Below, piece by piece: positions 53,386 through 62,838 of a stretch of 64,000 bases of DNA. The DNA lies in contig NC_015638.1 in NCBI RefSeq assembly GCF_000211855.2, forward strand, positions 3,073,001-3,137,000, read 5' to 3'. The notes beneath the pieces are model-generated. The model searched no databases. It was not told the DNA's origin and saw only the letters and a list, made by a program, of their open reading frames with translations. Each line of letters begins with the position of its first letter. The stretch's first letter is position 1. Both the position numbers and the translations under genes were made by a program. Source of the DNA: Lacinutrix sp. 5H-3-7-4. GTDB taxonomy: Bacteria > Bacteroidota > Bacteroidia > Flavobacteriales > Flavobacteriaceae.

Positions 53386-56300
53386 TTATTTTTTACTTTT
53401 TAAAGGTAATTTAAAGGTAAATGTGCTGCCTTCACCTAATTGACTTTTTACAAGTATCTCTCCTCCAAGTTTTTCGACTAAACTTTTACTTATAGATAAA
53501 CCTAATCCTGTACCTTCATGTCGCCTGCTAAGTCCTGCTTCTAATTGTACAAAAGGCTCGAAGAGTGTTTTAATATGTTTTGCTTCTATACCAATACCTT
53601 GGTCTATAATTTTAGTAATAACAAAATTACCTTCTAGTTTAACTTTTATAGATATTATACCTTTATTTGAAAACTTTATTGCGTTAGAAATTAGGTTTAG
53701 TAATATTTGCTCTACGCGCCTTTCGTCACTTTCTATAACAATATCAAAGTTTGAAATTTCAGTTTTAATTTTCAATCCTTTTTTTTCTGCTTGTGGTGTT
53801 AAAAAGGCTATTGTTTTTTCTAATATTTCTAAATATTTAAATGCACTGTATGCTACGTTTAATTTACCTGCTTCAATTTTTGATACATCTAAAATATCGT
53901 TTATTAAACTTAACAAACTTTCGCCACTGCTTTTAACCATTGTGAGTTGCTTTTTTTGCTCATCGTTTAAAGGACCTGCCAATTGTTTTAATAATATACC
54001 TGTAAAGCCTATTATAGAATTCATAGGTGTACGTAACTCATGAGACATGGTTGCCAAGAAAGCAGATTTCATTAAATCTGCAGATTGTGCTTTTTCTTTT
54101 TCTTTTTCTAATTCTAATGTTCTTAACTCTACTAAATCTTCTAATTTGTTTCTATATATTTCAAGTTCTAATTCTGATTTTTGTTTCTCTGTATTATCTA
54201 TCACCGCAAATAGTGCATGAGGTTCTCCTCCTATTTCTATAGCTTCGACAGAAACTAAAAGGCTTATTTTTTTTCCGCTTACTAAGGTTCTTGTTAGTTT
54301 TTCGTTAGACAAGAAACCTTGTGTCATCATTTTTTTAAATAATTTATCTTTTTGCTCGTAATATTTAGCATCTATAATCTCTACTGTTGGGTCTTCTAGT
54401 TTGTTTCCTATTAAGTGCTCTCTAGTAGTTTCTAACATTCCAGCCAATGCTTCATTAACATCTATTCTAATTTGATCCATATTAATTATTGAATAGCCTA
54501 TGGCACTAGATTGAAATACTTTTAAAAACTTTTCTTGACTTTCTTTAATTTTTATTTCATCTTTTTTTCTTTCTGTTATATCTCTAATTACACCAATAAG
54601 GAGTTTTTTATTACTAACGTCTATATATCTGGTTTTTTTAACGGATAGTGTTCTTATTATTTGATTATTAAGGCTTACTGTTTCTTCATTAACATTTTCG
54701 ACACCTGTTGCTAAAACTTGTTTATCTATCTCAAGAAATCTTTCTCTTTCTTCGTACGGTACTTTTTCGGTTAGTGTTTTACCTAATATTTGTTCTCTTG
54801 GTAAATTAAATAGTGAACACAATGCATTATTTACAAGTATTAACTTACTGTTTTCATCTTTAACAAAAACGGGATCTCCTATATTATTAATTATGTTGTT
54901 TAGGTATTGTTTGTGTTTTATTTCTAATTTTTCGTTATTCTTTTTTGTAGTTACATCTAAAGCTACACCTATATAACCGTACAATTTATTATTAGCATTA
55001 AAGGTTCTAACTGCACTAACTGAAAGCCATGTTATTTTCCCTTTTTTATTTTTAAACCTAAGGTCTACATAGTAATTTTTTTTTAGCGATACAGCTTTCA
55101 TCCAGCTTTGTAGAACTCTATCTCTATCTTCTGGATGGATTGCTTGGGTCCAACCAAAGCCCATAGCATCATTATATGACATGTCTGCATATTTTACCCA
55201 TGTTGCATTAACATAGTTACATGTGCCGTCTAAATCCATTTTAAAAATTCCTACTGGTGCATTTGAGGTTAATTCTCTAAATAGTTTTTCGCTATTAATA
55301 AGTTTTTCTTCGGCTATTTTTCTATCTGTAACATCTAAGGCCATACCTATATAGCCATTAATGTTATTTTTAGAATCAAAAGTTCCTACTGTTTTTACAG
55401 ATACCCAGGTAATTTTACCATTTTTATGTTTAAATCTAAAAGATGTTTCAAGTTCTTTACTACTGGATTTCATATAAGCTTCCCACTCAATGGTAATTCT
55501 TTCTCTATCATCTGGATGTATAGCGTCTGCCCAACCATATCCCATTGCTTCATTATAATCTATGCCTGCATATTCTATCCATCTTTCATTTACATAGTTA
55601 CAATAACCATTAGCGTCTGTTTGAAATATTCCAGCTGGTGCTTTAGATGTTAACCTTTTAAATAGATGTTCGCTTTTTATTAATTTTTCTTCGGCAGCTT
55701 TTCTTTCAGTAATATCTATTAATAAACCAACGTAGCCTTGAAATTGCTTATTATCATCAAACAGTGCTGCAGACTTGGATGTAAACCAAAGAATTTCGTC
55801 TTTTTTATTTACAAATCTTAAATCTGTTAAGTAATCTTCTTTATTTTTTAATGCTTGGTGCCAACCGCTTAAAATTCGATCTTTATCATCTGGATGTATT
55901 GAATCTGTCCAACCGTAACCTAGAGATTGTTGGTAGGTTAATCCAGAATATTTAATCCAACCATCATTAACAAATATGCATTCTCCTTCTTTATTAGTTT
56001 TAAACATTGCTACAGGAGCTCCATGTGTTAAACCTCTAAATAAAAGCTCGCTATCTCTTAGTTTCTCTTCGGCAGCTTTTCTTTCTGTAATATCTATAAC
56101 TGTTCCCTGAAACATTATAGCTTTATTCATTTCGTTAACTATTACTTCCATTTGTACCATTACATATCTAATGGTATTATCCTGCCTTAGTACTTTATAT
56201 TCAAAAGGTTCTGTGCTTTTATTATTTATTCTATTTTTTGTTATTTCTTCATGAAATGCTTTATCATCTGGATGAACTCTACTTAATACTGTTTCGTAAT

Positions 56301-57930
56301 TAAGTTTTTTATTTATATCTACATCGTAAATTTCATAGAGTATATCTGACCAAAAAACCTCGTCTTTTACAATGTCCCAACTCCAGTAACCTATATTCCC
56401 TATTCTTACTGCTGCTTGTAATTTTTGTTGTATATTTTTTATTTTAGATTCTGATTCTTTTCTTTTTTTTATGTTTGATGCCACTACGCCTAATGCAATT
56501 GGTTGTTGTGTTTTACTATCTTTTATAGCAAACCCAGACATTTCAATAGGTAACAAATTATTGGTTTTAAAGTTTTTAAAATTTGCTTCACCATACCACT
56601 TACCTTCTTTTTCTATAGCAGGCATGTGTTCATTTTCTATTACTTTATTATATTCTTTTGGGAAAAAATCTGAAATTGAATTTGGCAGTACTTCATCTTT
56701 TTCAAGCCCAACTAATGCTCTACCTTTTGTATTTAAATATATTGGTTCACCTTTTAATGATGCCAAACCAATAAACTCGTCGCTTGTTTCTACTAACGAG
56801 AGTAACATTTGGTTTTGTTTATCTTGTTTTTTCTTTTCGGTTATATCTGTAAAATATATTGCTAAACCATTAGAAGATGGGTATATTCTGTTTTCAAACC
56901 ATTTATCTAAACCTTGATAATAATCCTCAAAATATTGTGTCTCCTGTGTACTAAAAGCTTTTTTATATGTTTTATAAAAATTAGAACCAACACCTTCCGG
57001 GAATTCTTCCCACATGTTTTTACCTATTAAACTTTCTCTACTTCTACCTATATATTCTACAGCCTTATCATTTAAATAAGTGTAACACCAGTTAGAATCT
57101 AAAGACACAAAACCATCTGATATGCTGTTTAATGTAGATATTAATTGTGTTTCTAATTCATTTTTTACATAAGCATTTTTATATGTTGATTGGTAACGTA
57201 ATATTGAAAAAACATCTCTATTTTGACCTGCAATAAAACTTGCCTTGTTTTTTTGTTTGCCTTTATATTTTATATAAATATATAATACTAATGCAAATAA
57301 TGTTGCTGTTATTAAAACTCCTAAAATATTATTTGATAAAGCTGTATTGAAACTTTGCGAACCGTAATTAAATAATACATTTAAAAGTGATACATCAAAA
57401 ACTAAAACAAAGAGTAGCGAAAGAAATAGAATTACAAAATAATTTAGTTTGCTAAATTTTGAAACTAAAGTTTGATAGGCAGTTATTATTAATAAAAAGT
57501 CTAAAAGAAGCACTAAAGTTCCAGAAATTACAAACCTTTGATTCATAAAAAACACAGACGATTCTACCTTATCGAATCCTGTAGAATATAATTCTTGTGT
57601 GTACGAAACACTAAACAAAATAGAGAGAAAAAAATTGGAAATTATTATACCTAGAATTAATGTTCTTGTGCTACTTACGCCTTCTTTAATATATACAAGT
57701 AGTAAAGCAAATAAAACCGAACAAAAAAGAACTTTAGAATTAGGATAAGTTGCTACGTCTCCCAATAAATTAAAACTTATAATTTTTCCTGAGAAAGCTT
57801 GCAGGTATTGTATAGCTCCTAATATTAAATATAATGGTGCTAAACCTATTTTGTGTCTAAATTCAAATAGTATTAAAATACTAGATGATAAAAGTAAAAA
57901 TTCTAATAGTATTGTTAGGTAAATACTCAT
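53386..57930 (-). CDS. Membrane histidine kinase with eight PAS domains
   Basis: The protein has 1514 residues. A seven-helix membrane sensor (1-222) is followed by eight PAS domains (about 260-365, 372-490, 505-617, 622-742, 750-871, 878-995, 1005-1120, 1125-1245), a coiled coil, HisKA with His1297 (MSHELRTP) and HATPase (NLISNAIKFS, IDQGIGI, GTGLGL). Domains four to six are close copies (GYGWTDSIHPDD, GYGWADAIHPDD, GFGWTQAIHPED), a recent tandem expansion. There is no C-terminal receiver; this role can be taken by the neighbouring 122-aa protein. Confidence 0.95.
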   Translation of the reverse strand: MSIYLTILLEFLLLSSSILILFEFRHKIGLAPLYLILGAIQYLQAFSGKIISFNLLGDVATYPNSKVLFCSVLFALLLVYIKEGVSSTRTLILGIIISNFFLSILFSVSYTQELYSTGFDKVESSVFFMNQRFVISGTLVLLLDFLLIITAYQTLVSKFSKLNYFVILFLSLLFVLVFDVSLLNVLFNYGSQSFNTALSNNILGVLITATLFALVLYIYIKYKGKQKNKASFIAGQNRDVFSILRYQSTYKNAYVKNELETQLISTLNSISDGFVSLDSNWCYTYLNDKAVEYIGRSRESLIGKNMWEEFPEGVGSNFYKTYKKAFSTQETQYFEDYYQGLDKWFENRIYPSSNGLAIYFTDITEKKKQDKQNQMLLSLVETSDEFIGLASLKGEPIYLNTKGRALVGLEKDEVLPNSISDFFPKEYNKVIENEHMPAIEKEGKWYGEANFKNFKTNNLLPIEMSGFAIKDSKTQQPIALGVVASNIKKRKESESKIKNIQQKLQAAVRIGNIGYWSWDIVKDEVFWSDILYEIYDVDINKKLNYETVLSRVHPDDKAFHEEITKNRINNKSTEPFEYKVLRQDNTIRYVMVQMEVIVNEMNKAIMFQGTVIDITERKAAEEKLRDSELLFRGLTHGAPVAMFKTNKEGECIFVNDGWIKYSGLTYQQSLGYGWTDSIHPDDKDRILSGWHQALKNKEDYLTDLRFVNKKDEILWFTSKSAALFDDNKQFQGYVGLLIDITERKAAEEKLIKSEHLFKRLTSKAPAGIFQTDANGYCNYVNERWIEYAGIDYNEAMGYGWADAIHPDDRERITIEWEAYMKSSSKELETSFRFKHKNGKITWVSVKTVGTFDSKNNINGYIGMALDVTDRKIAEEKLINSEKLFRELTSNAPVGIFKMDLDGTCNYVNATWVKYADMSYNDAMGFGWTQAIHPEDRDRVLQSWMKAVSLKKNYYVDLRFKNKKGKITWLSVSAVRTFNANNKLYGYIGVALDVTTKKNNEKLEIKHKQYLNNIINNIGDPVFVKDENSKLILVNNALCSLFNLPREQILGKTLTEKVPYEERERFLEIDKQVLATGVENVNEETVSLNNQIIRTLSVKKTRYIDVSNKKLLIGVIRDITERKKDEIKIKESQEKFLKVFQSSAIGYSIINMDQIRIDVNEALAGMLETTREHLIGNKLEDPTVEIIDAKYYEQKDKLFKKMMTQGFLSNEKLTRTLVSGKKISLLVSVEAIEIGGEPHALFAVIDNTEKQKSELELEIYRNKLEDLVELRTLELEKEKEKAQSADLMKSAFLATMSHELRTPMNSIIGFTGILLKQLAGPLNDEQKKQLTMVKSSGESLLSLINDILDVSKIEAGKLNVAYSAFKYLEILEKTIAFLTPQAEKKGLKIKTEISNFDIVIESDERRVEQILLNLISNAIKFSNKGIISIKVKLEGNFVITKIIDQGIGIEAKHIKTLFEPFVQLEAGLSRRHEGTGLGLSISKSLVEKLGGEILVKSQLGEGSTFTFKLPLKSKK

Positions 57931-58060
57931 AAAGATAGCGTTAGAGGTCTTAACAAGATAAGTGTTTATTTATAAACTCCCAATATGATTATTGTAAATA
58001 GTATAAAAAAGGATTTATGATAAACTAAAATCTACAGTAATTACTACATTCGCCACTATT

Positions 58061-59059
58061 ATGGATTCACTTACTCAAATTATATTAGGTGCCAGTGTTG
58101 GCGAAGTTGTACTTGGTAAAAAAATAGGCAATAAAGCTTTGCTATACGGAGCTATTGCTGGTACAATACCAGATTTAGATGTATTTGCTTCTTTTTTTAC
58201 AGATACGGTTACAGCACTTGCTATACATCGTGGTTTTACTCATTCAGTATTATTTTCTATTGTATTTGCTCCTGTTTTTGGATGGATTGTGAATAAATAT
58301 GAACGTTATAAGAATTTTAAGTCTTGGTCGCTATTATTTTTTTTGGCATTTTTAACACATCCAATTCTTGATGCTTTTACTACTTGGGGAACCCAACTAT
58401 TTTGGCCTTTAGACATTAGGCTAGCTTTTAAAACCATTTTTGTAATAGACCCTTTATATACACTACCTTTTTTACTTTGTTTAATTATTGTAATGTTTTA
58501 TAAACGACATACTAAAAAAAGGCATTTTTATAATATTCTAGGTCTTAGTATAAGTTCAATTTATTTATGTACTACACTTATTTTTAAACATTTAGCTCTT
58601 GAGGAATTTAAAAATGCTTTGCAAAACCAAAATATTAAGTACAAACAAATAGATACTCGACCTTCTCCACTTAATACCATTTTATGGAGTGCTAATATAG
58701 AAACCGAAAACAATTACCTTTTGGCTAATTACTCTTTTTTTGACACAAAACCTATTACTTTTTATACTTACAATAAAAACCATGAGTTAATAAAACACCT
58801 TGAAAAAAACAAGAAAGTACAAAAAATGATAGCAATTTCTAATGGTTGGTACACTATCTCTAAAAAAGATGATAGCTTATTTTATAACGATTTGCGTTTT
58901 GGCCTCTTAGATTTAGAACCAGAATCACAAGCTTTTGTATTTAAATATAAAATTGAAAAAGATGAAAATGGAATTGTTTCATTTACAGAACAAGAAAAAA
59001 ACAAACGTGATGCAAAAAAACTTATGCAAAACCTATGGAAACGTGTAAAAGGAAACTAA
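58061..59059 (+). CDS. Metal-dependent hydrolase-like membrane protein (YdjM family)
   Basis: This 332-residue protein has four to five N-terminal helices and a soluble C-terminal half. The family motifs are clear: MDSLTQIILGASVGE, GTIPDLDVFASF, HRGFTHS (around residues 52-58) and HPILDAFTTWGTQLFWP. Members (YdjM/YbcI type) are induced by DNA damage in some bacteria and are annotated as inner-membrane hydrolases, though activity is poorly studied. It converges on the phospholipase gene with a 4-bp gap. Confidence 0.9.
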   Translation: MDSLTQIILGASVGEVVLGKKIGNKALLYGAIAGTIPDLDVFASFFTDTVTALAIHRGFTHSVLFSIVFAPVFGWIVNKYERYKNFKSWSLLFFLAFLTHPILDAFTTWGTQLFWPLDIRLAFKTIFVIDPLYTLPFLLCLIIVMFYKRHTKKRHFYNILGLSISSIYLCTTLIFKHLALEEFKNALQNQNIKYKQIDTRPSPLNTILWSANIETENNYLLANYSFFDTKPITFYTYNKNHELIKHLEKNKKVQKMIAISNGWYTISKKDDSLFYNDLRFGLLDLEPESQAFVFKYKIEKDENGIVSFTEQEKNKRDAKKLMQNLWKRVKGN

Positions 59060-59063
59060 TACA

Positions 59064-59921
59064 TTATTTACCATTAAACCATTTAAACTCATTGGTTCTA
59101 ATTACATAACCTAACCTTATCATACTGCTAGATTGCTCGTAGTTTAATAAACCTTCGGCTTGACCAACAAACCACTCTAACATTATGTATTGATTTGATA
59201 CATTTTGTTTAAATGGATTAAAATATAATCTTGATCTAACAGAGCCTTTGCCATGTAAATTAAGACCTTTTCTAAGCCTTAAATCAAATATAAACTTATC
59301 TGGTTTTATAGTATGTGTTAAATTTACTTCACCCAAACCTACATACTCTAACAGTTCTGGATTTCCATCTCGATACCCAAATGGTACCCAAGCCTTAACA
59401 TTAGCTATTGTGTTTTTAAAAATTTTTGTAGTGTACTCTAAACTTAATCGATTCCAACTTCTTGAAGCAATACTATCTCTTCCATTAGATTCATGTTCGA
59501 AAGCAACAACTGCTAAACCTTTTAAACGTTCATCTTTATCATAAATAATTTTTCCTACAGCTAATGATGGATTAAAATTAATATCCTTAAACGGAAAAGA
59601 CTCTTCATAAATATTCCAAAAAGATTTTTGTGTATATGTTAAATATATATATGTATCCCAAGGTAATTTACTTCTTGTAAGTATTTGCTTAAAGCTTATT
59701 TGGTATTTTGCATTTGCTGTACTGCTGTTTATGGCATTATTTGTAGGAACTCCTGTTATGAAATAATTATCTTTATGTATTGAAAAATAAGGTGTTTTTG
59801 CTATCGAATCTTGCAACTCCTCTTTAGTAAATGCTTGCGCATTAATATTTAAAGTTATTAATAGCATAGCTATTAAACTACTTATTGTTATTATTTTTTT
59901 ACTTTTTAAAAAGTCTCTCAT
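59064..59921 (-). CDS. Outer membrane phospholipase A
   Basis: The protein has 285 residues with a signal peptide (1-28, ending INA) and a predicted 12-strand outer-membrane barrel. The catalytic motif EHESNGRDS gives His143, Ser145 and, 12 residues on, Asn157 (RSWNRLSLEY). This is the spacing of E. coli OMPLA (His142, Ser144, Asn156). It would hydrolyse phospholipids that reach the outer leaflet. It is followed on the right by 600 bp without genes. Confidence 0.9.
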   Translation of the reverse strand: MRDFLKSKKIITISSLIAMLLITLNINAQAFTKEELQDSIAKTPYFSIHKDNYFITGVPTNNAINSSTANAKYQISFKQILTRSKLPWDTYIYLTYTQKSFWNIYEESFPFKDINFNPSLAVGKIIYDKDERLKGLAVVAFEHESNGRDSIASRSWNRLSLEYTTKIFKNTIANVKAWVPFGYRDGNPELLEYVGLGEVNLTHTIKPDKFIFDLRLRKGLNLHGKGSVRSRLYFNPFKQNVSNQYIMLEWFVGQAEGLLNYEQSSSMIRLGYVIRTNEFKWFNGK

Positions 59922-60527
59922 TACTTTACAATTTACTTACTAATACAGAAGTTTAAAATCCTAATAAACAACACTCTAGACTAAAGAAATGTACAAATTT
60001 GTATAAATTTAAACTTAATCTATTGTTATTATTAATATTTTAAGCCTTTAATTATTTAAGTCTTCGTTCCATTATTTTAAGCTAAAATAATGGTTTTATT
60101 TAACTTGTTTGCTTATGTCAATCAAGCTTTTTTATTATTGAAACTAAATTGCTATCTACATTTTAGCTAAGCAAACCTTTACTTGTATTATAAGTTTTAA
60201 ATTTAGAATTTGGGTAATTAAATTTTAATAAAAATAAAATAGCATCATTTATAATTTCCCGCTTTTACCATTGATTTAAATTCTCCAGAACATTTTGTTA
60301 AATAATAGCTACTTAATACACTTAAAACATTTTAAACCTATTTTAAAACAGCATATTTATGATTTATTTTAATATTACTATATATTTAACTTTAAAAACA
60401 TTTTTTTTTTAAAGTTGCGATATCATGCCAAAAATAAAATATATACAAACTTTAATAAAAGTTGGTATATACCGCCAAATTTGTTTGCTAACCGGTACAA
60501 AAATGATTATGTTTGGTATATATAATA
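59922..60527. other. 606-bp AT-rich gap at the left edge of the cassette array
   Basis: There is no plausible gene; homopolymer A/T stretches dominate. The last 80 bp hold the foldable element listed at 60466. The stretch may contain decayed cassette material, but I cannot identify any. Confidence 0.5.
60466..60527 (+). other. att-like boundary site before the first cassette
   Basis: TATATAC (60466-60472) and CAAA (60476-60479) pair with TTTG (60512-60515) and GTATATA (60516-60522) with a 3-nt bulge, ending just before the G^TT of the first cassette. The layout (stem arms with extra-helical bases, then GTT) mimics the arms of the att sites further right, which suggests either an attI equivalent or an att site of a lost cassette. 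Confidence 0.4.
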
Positions 60528-60537
60528 GTTGGCAATA

Positions 60538-61200
60538 ATGATGAAAAAGAACCTCGAAATAGAATTAGAATATCTGAATTCAGCAATTGACTTGACTGAT
60601 TTTAATACAATTGAGCGTGGACTAAAATATCATTTACGATTTGAACTCGGTGACCCATATGAAAACGGAACTAAAAAACGAGTAAATCAATCCACAAAAC
60701 GTGCGACTGAATTATTTGAAAATCACATTGACGAAGATTCAGAAATTTATTTGATTATTTACGACTTCGGAGACGATATGTTTGCTCAGACACCAAACCA
60801 CATTTACGACTTATTAAAATCGGAAAACATAAAAACCGAACAGTTTACGGAAAATTTGGCGACAAGATATTTTGACCACGAAGACAATATTGAGCGAGAA
60901 AAAGGAAAATTAACGATTTGCAAAGCGGAAAGAAATGAAATTAAATACTCTGAAATATTTAATGGAATAGCGAATACCGAAATGGGATTTTCACCAACCA
61001 TTCATCAACTTGTTTATTTTTTTGAACCGAGAACTAAAAAATGGTTTTGGATGTACGATGACAGAGGTTGTTTAATGTTCAGCGACAAAATATCGGACTT
61101 AAAACAGAACCTGATAAAATTTGACAATTGGATAGTGGAAAATCAAAGAGATGAAATGGAAAAACAATTTGAACAAATCACTATTGCCAACAATGTATAA
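60538..61200 (+). CDS. DUF3885 domain protein in cassette
   Basis: The protein has 220 residues from the ATG at 60538 (an upstream TTG at 60529 lies in the cassette junction, so the ATG is preferred). The N-terminal LKYHLRFELGD, the middle IYLIIYDFGDD and the C-terminal WFWMYDDRGCLMFSDK are DUF3885 hallmarks; function unknown, often in cassette or polymorphic-immunity settings. Codon use is less AT-biased (CGA, GAC, GCG) than in the chromosomal genes, a sign of transfer. Its stop codon overlaps the following att-like site. Confidence 0.8.
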   Translation: MMKKNLEIELEYLNSAIDLTDFNTIERGLKYHLRFELGDPYENGTKKRVNQSTKRATELFENHIDEDSEIYLIIYDFGDDMFAQTPNHIYDLLKSENIKTEQFTENLATRYFDHEDNIEREKGKLTICKAERNEIKYSEIFNGIANTEMGFSPTIHQLVYFFEPRTKKWFWMYDDRGCLMFSDKISDLKQNLIKFDNWIVENQRDEMEKQFEQITIANNV

Positions 61201-61315
61201 CCGCAATTACGGCGGATTCGACTACGTCCGAATCCACTCGGAATTGCTAACGTCTGTGCTAAACCGAAAAATTTACGTACTTTAACCCGTAACTGACGGT
61301 TATACGAGACCGTTC
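61183..61315 (+). other. att-like recombination site after the DUF3885 cassette
   Basis: It starts with the cassette-specific ATTGCCAAC (61183-61191, complement of 60528-60536). GTATAACCG (61195-61203) pairs perfectly with CGGTTATAC (61297-61305), and an inner hairpin GGATTCG / CGAATCC (61214-61220, 61229-61235) follows. It ends GACCGTT, after which the next unit begins. Confidence 0.6.
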
Positions 61316-61495
61316 TGGTTAATGCTGCGCTACGCTTGCATTAACCAGAACCGCCGACGAGCCGCAGAGTTCTTGTTGACTGCAAAGCTTCGCTTCGCAC
61401 TAAACAAGAACTCTGCCTATAAGTCATTTTTAACGAAATCAAATAACTTCGTCATATTTGATTTCGCCAAAAACAACTCATAGTCGTCGGCGGTT
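61312..61495 (+). repeat. Gene-less mini-unit made of nested inverted repeats
   Basis: No ORF. GTTCTGGTTAATGC (61312-61325) is repeated inverted at 61338-61351 (14 bp, perfect, 12-nt loop). AACCGCCGACGA (61349-61360) pairs with TCGTCGGCGGTT (61484-61495; 12 bp, perfect) and encloses two further perfect hairpins: GCAGAGTTCTTGTT (61364-61377) with 61403-61416, and CGAAATCAAATA (61434-61445) with 61455-61466. The fold would be a two-armed cruciform. Confidence 0.7.
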
Positions 61496-61979
61496 CTAAT
61501 TAATTTAACAAATAATACGGAATCGTTCGTGATTTAGAAGGAATATAGACGGGATGTATACAAGTTAATTTACTTGCAAGTCTTTAACGATTGGCATCGT
61601 AGAAATGCATTTCTAAACGTTGTTAACGTATTAAAGACTTAAGTTAAGATAGCAAAAAAAAATGAGAAAGTCAAATGCTATCTTATATACAGAGCTCTTA
61701 TGCCTTATAAATCATCACGTGTGCAACTACCCTTATACAAGGTATAAAGGTAATAACACACGATCTCACGAGTGCTTCTATAGCATATCTGGTACTGGAT
61801 TTGTTAAACTACGTTTTTTTGGTTACAGCTTAAAAGCTGAATGTGCTGTAAAAAACTTATCAGAACGCCGTATACAAGTCATACCTTACATGTCTTTTTA
61901 TTTTAGATAGTCTAATTTATTTATTTAAACTATCTTTAGTTTTGGATATGAGTCGGTACGACTCGTATACATAAACGTT
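61493..61979 (+). repeat. 487-bp direct repeat, copy 1
   Basis: Identical to 62836-63322 at every position, offset 1343 bp, starting at GTT and ending at ACGTT, the same boundaries as the cassettes. TTCTAA (61494-61499) recurs inverted as TTAGAA (61534-61539). ATGTATAC (61554-61561) can pair with GTATACAT (61965-61972) near the right end. Inner hairpins include AAGTCTTTAA / TTAAAGACTT, AAGATAGC / GCTATCTT, AGATAGT / ACTATCT and GAGTCG / CGACTC. Confidence 0.9.
61662..61910 (+). CDS. Small ORF (82 aa) inside repeat copy 1, doubtful
   Basis: The frame gives an 82-residue product, basic, with five Cys and several His (LCLINHHVC, SHECFY, AECAVK), so a metal-binding mini-protein is conceivable. 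Against it: it sits inside a stretch that is folded by inverted repeats, including one over its start, and it lacks an obvious leader. The exact second copy cannot support coding because the whole unit is identical. I do not recognise a family. Confidence 0.3.
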   Translation: MRKSNAILYTELLCLINHHVCNYPYTRYKGNNTRSHECFYSISGTGFVKLRFFGYSLKAECAVKNLSERRIQVIPYMSFYFR

Positions 61980-62835
61980 AGGCAACATTAAGACGAATGA
62001 ACTACATTAAAATATTTGCAATTTCAATTTTATTATTTAGCTGTTCAGAAAATAAAAATACTACAACTGACCTAGAAAAAATTGGATTGACTGGACAAGT
62101 GAAAAGCCTAAAGTTTGAACACACAAAAAATGAAAAAGAAGATGAAAATAGCTTTTACATTGATAATGAATTTTACTTCAATGAAAATGGAATGATATCC
62201 GAACAGAATCAGTATTCGTCCGAAGGTTTATTACATTTTCATTCTTTTAATTATGATGAAAAGAACCTTTTGATTTCGAAAACATATTTCAATGGTTCAA
62301 GGGAATTTGTAAGTAAATCCAAAATTGAAAACGTACTAAATAAAAAAAGAAAATTAATTATGCAATCTGAATACAGAGCTTTAGGAAACTCTTTAACAGA
62401 TTCAATAAATTTAAAATACAGTGTGTTTCCTTACCAAATAACAGAGTTTTTATATGATTCAAATTGGAATTTGATTAAGTTTAATGTTTACGATAGATTT
62501 TCCTCAAATATCAAAGATGTTACTGAATTGAATAACGGAAAAATAGTAAAAAACTCAATCGTTGTTATTGAAGATGGAGAAATTTTTAGCGAAAGTATTT
62601 ATGATTGTGTTAAGTATGATTCTAAAAAAAACTGCATCAGATATAAAGCTACGGGAATTGATTCAACAGAATCTTTTATAAATGCAAGAATTGAATATTA
62701 TAAATAACGTTGCCTAACAACGTATATAATCCATTGCTAGTACTAGCCTACTTACGAAAATCCTCGCGGATTTTCTATCTGGTTTTTATTTGCTAAATTA
62801 CGTGCTAAACTACGCAACGTATCATATACAAAACC
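61977..62835 (+). other. Cassette carrying the lipoprotein gene
   Basis: The unit runs from GTTAGGC (61977) to the next GTT. The start GTTAGGCAAC (61977-61986) is inverted as GTTGCCTAAC at 62709-62718, just after the gene. This unit lies between the two 487-bp repeats and would be lost if they recombined. Confidence 0.6.
61997..62707 (+). CDS. Lipoprotein of unknown function in cassette
   Basis: The protein has 236 residues; lipobox LFSC with Cys16 and SENK following. The mature part has FYFNENGMISEQNQYSSEGLL and FNYDEKNLLISKTYFNG, resembling the YD-like turns of RHS-related lipoproteins that are common in Bacteroidota and sometimes act as immunity or surface proteins. A function is not assigned. 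It fills a cassette with a matching inverted repeat on either side. Confidence 0.7.
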   Translation: MNYIKIFAISILLFSCSENKNTTTDLEKIGLTGQVKSLKFEHTKNEKEDENSFYIDNEFYFNENGMISEQNQYSSEGLLHFHSFNYDEKNLLISKTYFNGSREFVSKSKIENVLNKKRKLIMQSEYRALGNSLTDSINLKYSVFPYQITEFLYDSNWNLIKFNVYDRFSSNIKDVTELNNGKIVKNSIVVIEDGEIFSESIYDCVKYDSKKNCIRYKATGIDSTESFINARIEYYK

Positions 62836-62838
62836 GTT
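62709..62838 (+). other. att-like recombination site after the lipoprotein cassette
   Basis: It begins GTTGCCTAAC and has arms GTATATAAT (62722-62730) and ATCATATAC (62821-62829; one mismatch). A perfect hairpin GAAAATCC-TCGC-GGATTTTC (62756-62775) lies inside. It ends AAAACCGTT, and the second 487-bp copy follows. It is homologous over about 100 bp to the site at 63884, with a compensatory base change in the hairpin. Confidence 0.65.

Noticed and set aside
60529-60537. TTG start for the DUF3885 protein
   Set aside because: The TTG is part of the cassette GTT junction, and two ATG codons follow at once; 60538 is the better start.
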